Of a stretch of 64,000 nucleotides of DNA, positions 63,680 through 64,000 are shown in pieces. The notes below the pieces were generated by a model, which saw only the letters and a program-made list of their open reading frames with translations, had not been told where the DNA came from and searched no databases. Location of the stretch: NCBI GenBank assembly GCA_029569255.1, contig JAKQUO010000019.1:273175-337174 (forward strand). Direction: 5' to 3'. Numbering within the stretch: position 1 is the stretch's first letter; the number at the start of each line of letters is the position of its first letter. The translations under genes were made by a program, and so were the position numbers. The DNA is from Acidobacteriota bacterium (GTDB lineage: Bacteria > Acidobacteriota > Aminicenantia > Aminicenantales > Saccharicenantaceae).

Positions 63680-64000
63680 CTAGCGGCCCCAGTCGTAGGG
63701 ATAGAGGAAGTCGTGGCCGACGGAGCGCGGCGAGAGCTTGGCGACCGGCGGCAGGTGGCGCTTGAACTCCGAGGCCTTGATCCTCCGCAGGACCAGGTCG
63801 ACGGCGGCCGGCCGGTGCCCCGCGGCGACGATCTCCTTGCGCGTCTTGCGGCCCTCGACCCGGGCGTGGAGGATCTCGTCGAGCTCCTCGTAGGGCAGGC
63901 CGATCTCGCCCTCGTCGGTCTGGCCGGGCCAGAGGCCGGCCGTCGGGGCCTTGCGGCGGATCGCCGCCGGGATGCCGAGGCGGGCGGCCATGGCCCGGAC
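63680..64000 (-). CDS. nadE: NAD synthetase, C-terminal part (5' end outside window)
   Basis: About 107 residues visible, entering from the right edge: VRAMAARLGIPAAI, KAPTAGLWPGQTDEGEIGLPYEELDEIL is the conserved C-terminal segment of the NH3-dependent NadE (PTA.LWPGQTDE). The catalytic P-loop lies outside. Close linkage to rsmI on one strand; nadD, for the preceding step, is at 59515. Confidence 0.9.
   Translation of the reverse strand, partial: VRAMAARLGIPAAIRRKAPTAGLWPGQTDEGEIGLPYEELDEILHARVEGRKTRKEIVAAGHRPAAVDLVLRRIKASEFKRHLPPVAKLSPRSVGHDFLYPYDWGR

Overview
The window is one stretch of a GC-rich, Gram-negative, probably anaerobic bacterial chromosome. TonB-dependent receptors with carboxypeptidase-regulatory-like N-termini, a tricorn-type protease, rubrerythrin, an NAD-linked [NiFe] hydrogenase, GH172 (DUF2961) enzymes and a Pst phosphate transporter together suggest Candidatus Aminicenantes (OP8) or a relative near Acidobacteriota. 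That placement is inference: there is no rRNA gene here to test it.

Layout. 0-8.5 kb: a gene tail (possibly a type I DNA methylase), a tricorn-like protease, rubrerythrin, then carAB on the minus strand. CarA has lost its glutaminase Cys and His and has no ordinary start codon. 8.8-22 kb: a sugar-utilisation locus with a TonB receptor and GH172 lipoprotein on the plus strand, a ribose-type ABC transporter plus sugar-isomerase-like gene on the minus strand, a divergent LacI regulator and a second GH172 enzyme. The same 9-bp operator core (AAACGATTG) lies at all three control points. 22-25.7 kb: two translationally coupled genes, a helical-repeat protein and an HD-GYP protein, which appear to share an N-terminal domain; then a truncated glmS start. 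25.7-35.8 kb: housekeeping genes (DUF1573, DUF167, nucleoside transporter, dprA, topA, xer, comEA, rdgB, mgtC, eno). 35.8-46 kb: an Rrf2 regulator leading pstSCAB, a leaderless Lrp-type regulator overlapping a second TonB receptor, and a sulfatase-TPR fusion.

46-56.3 kb (minus strand): a dense hydrogenase block. hoxEF-hoxU-hoxY-hoxH encode an NAD-coupled [NiFe] hydrogenase, followed by its maturation protease, hypB and hypA, then a [2Fe-2S] protein, two small paralogous DRTGG-like proteins, two histidine-kinase-type ATPases, a PHP phosphoesterase and a [FeFe]-hydrogenase-like putative H2 sensor. Nearly every junction in it is a 4-14 bp overlap. 56.4-64 kb: a coiled-coil lipoprotein, three tRNA genes (Lys, Glu, Val), rplU-rpmA-obg-nadD-rsfS, rlmH-dksA-comF, an hsp20 gene with a strong promoter, rsmI and the 3' part of nadE.

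Two related inverted-repeat elements follow xer and comF. Promoters with near-consensus -35/-10 boxes (TTGACA, TATAAT-like) stand out as AT-rich islands in the GC-rich background.
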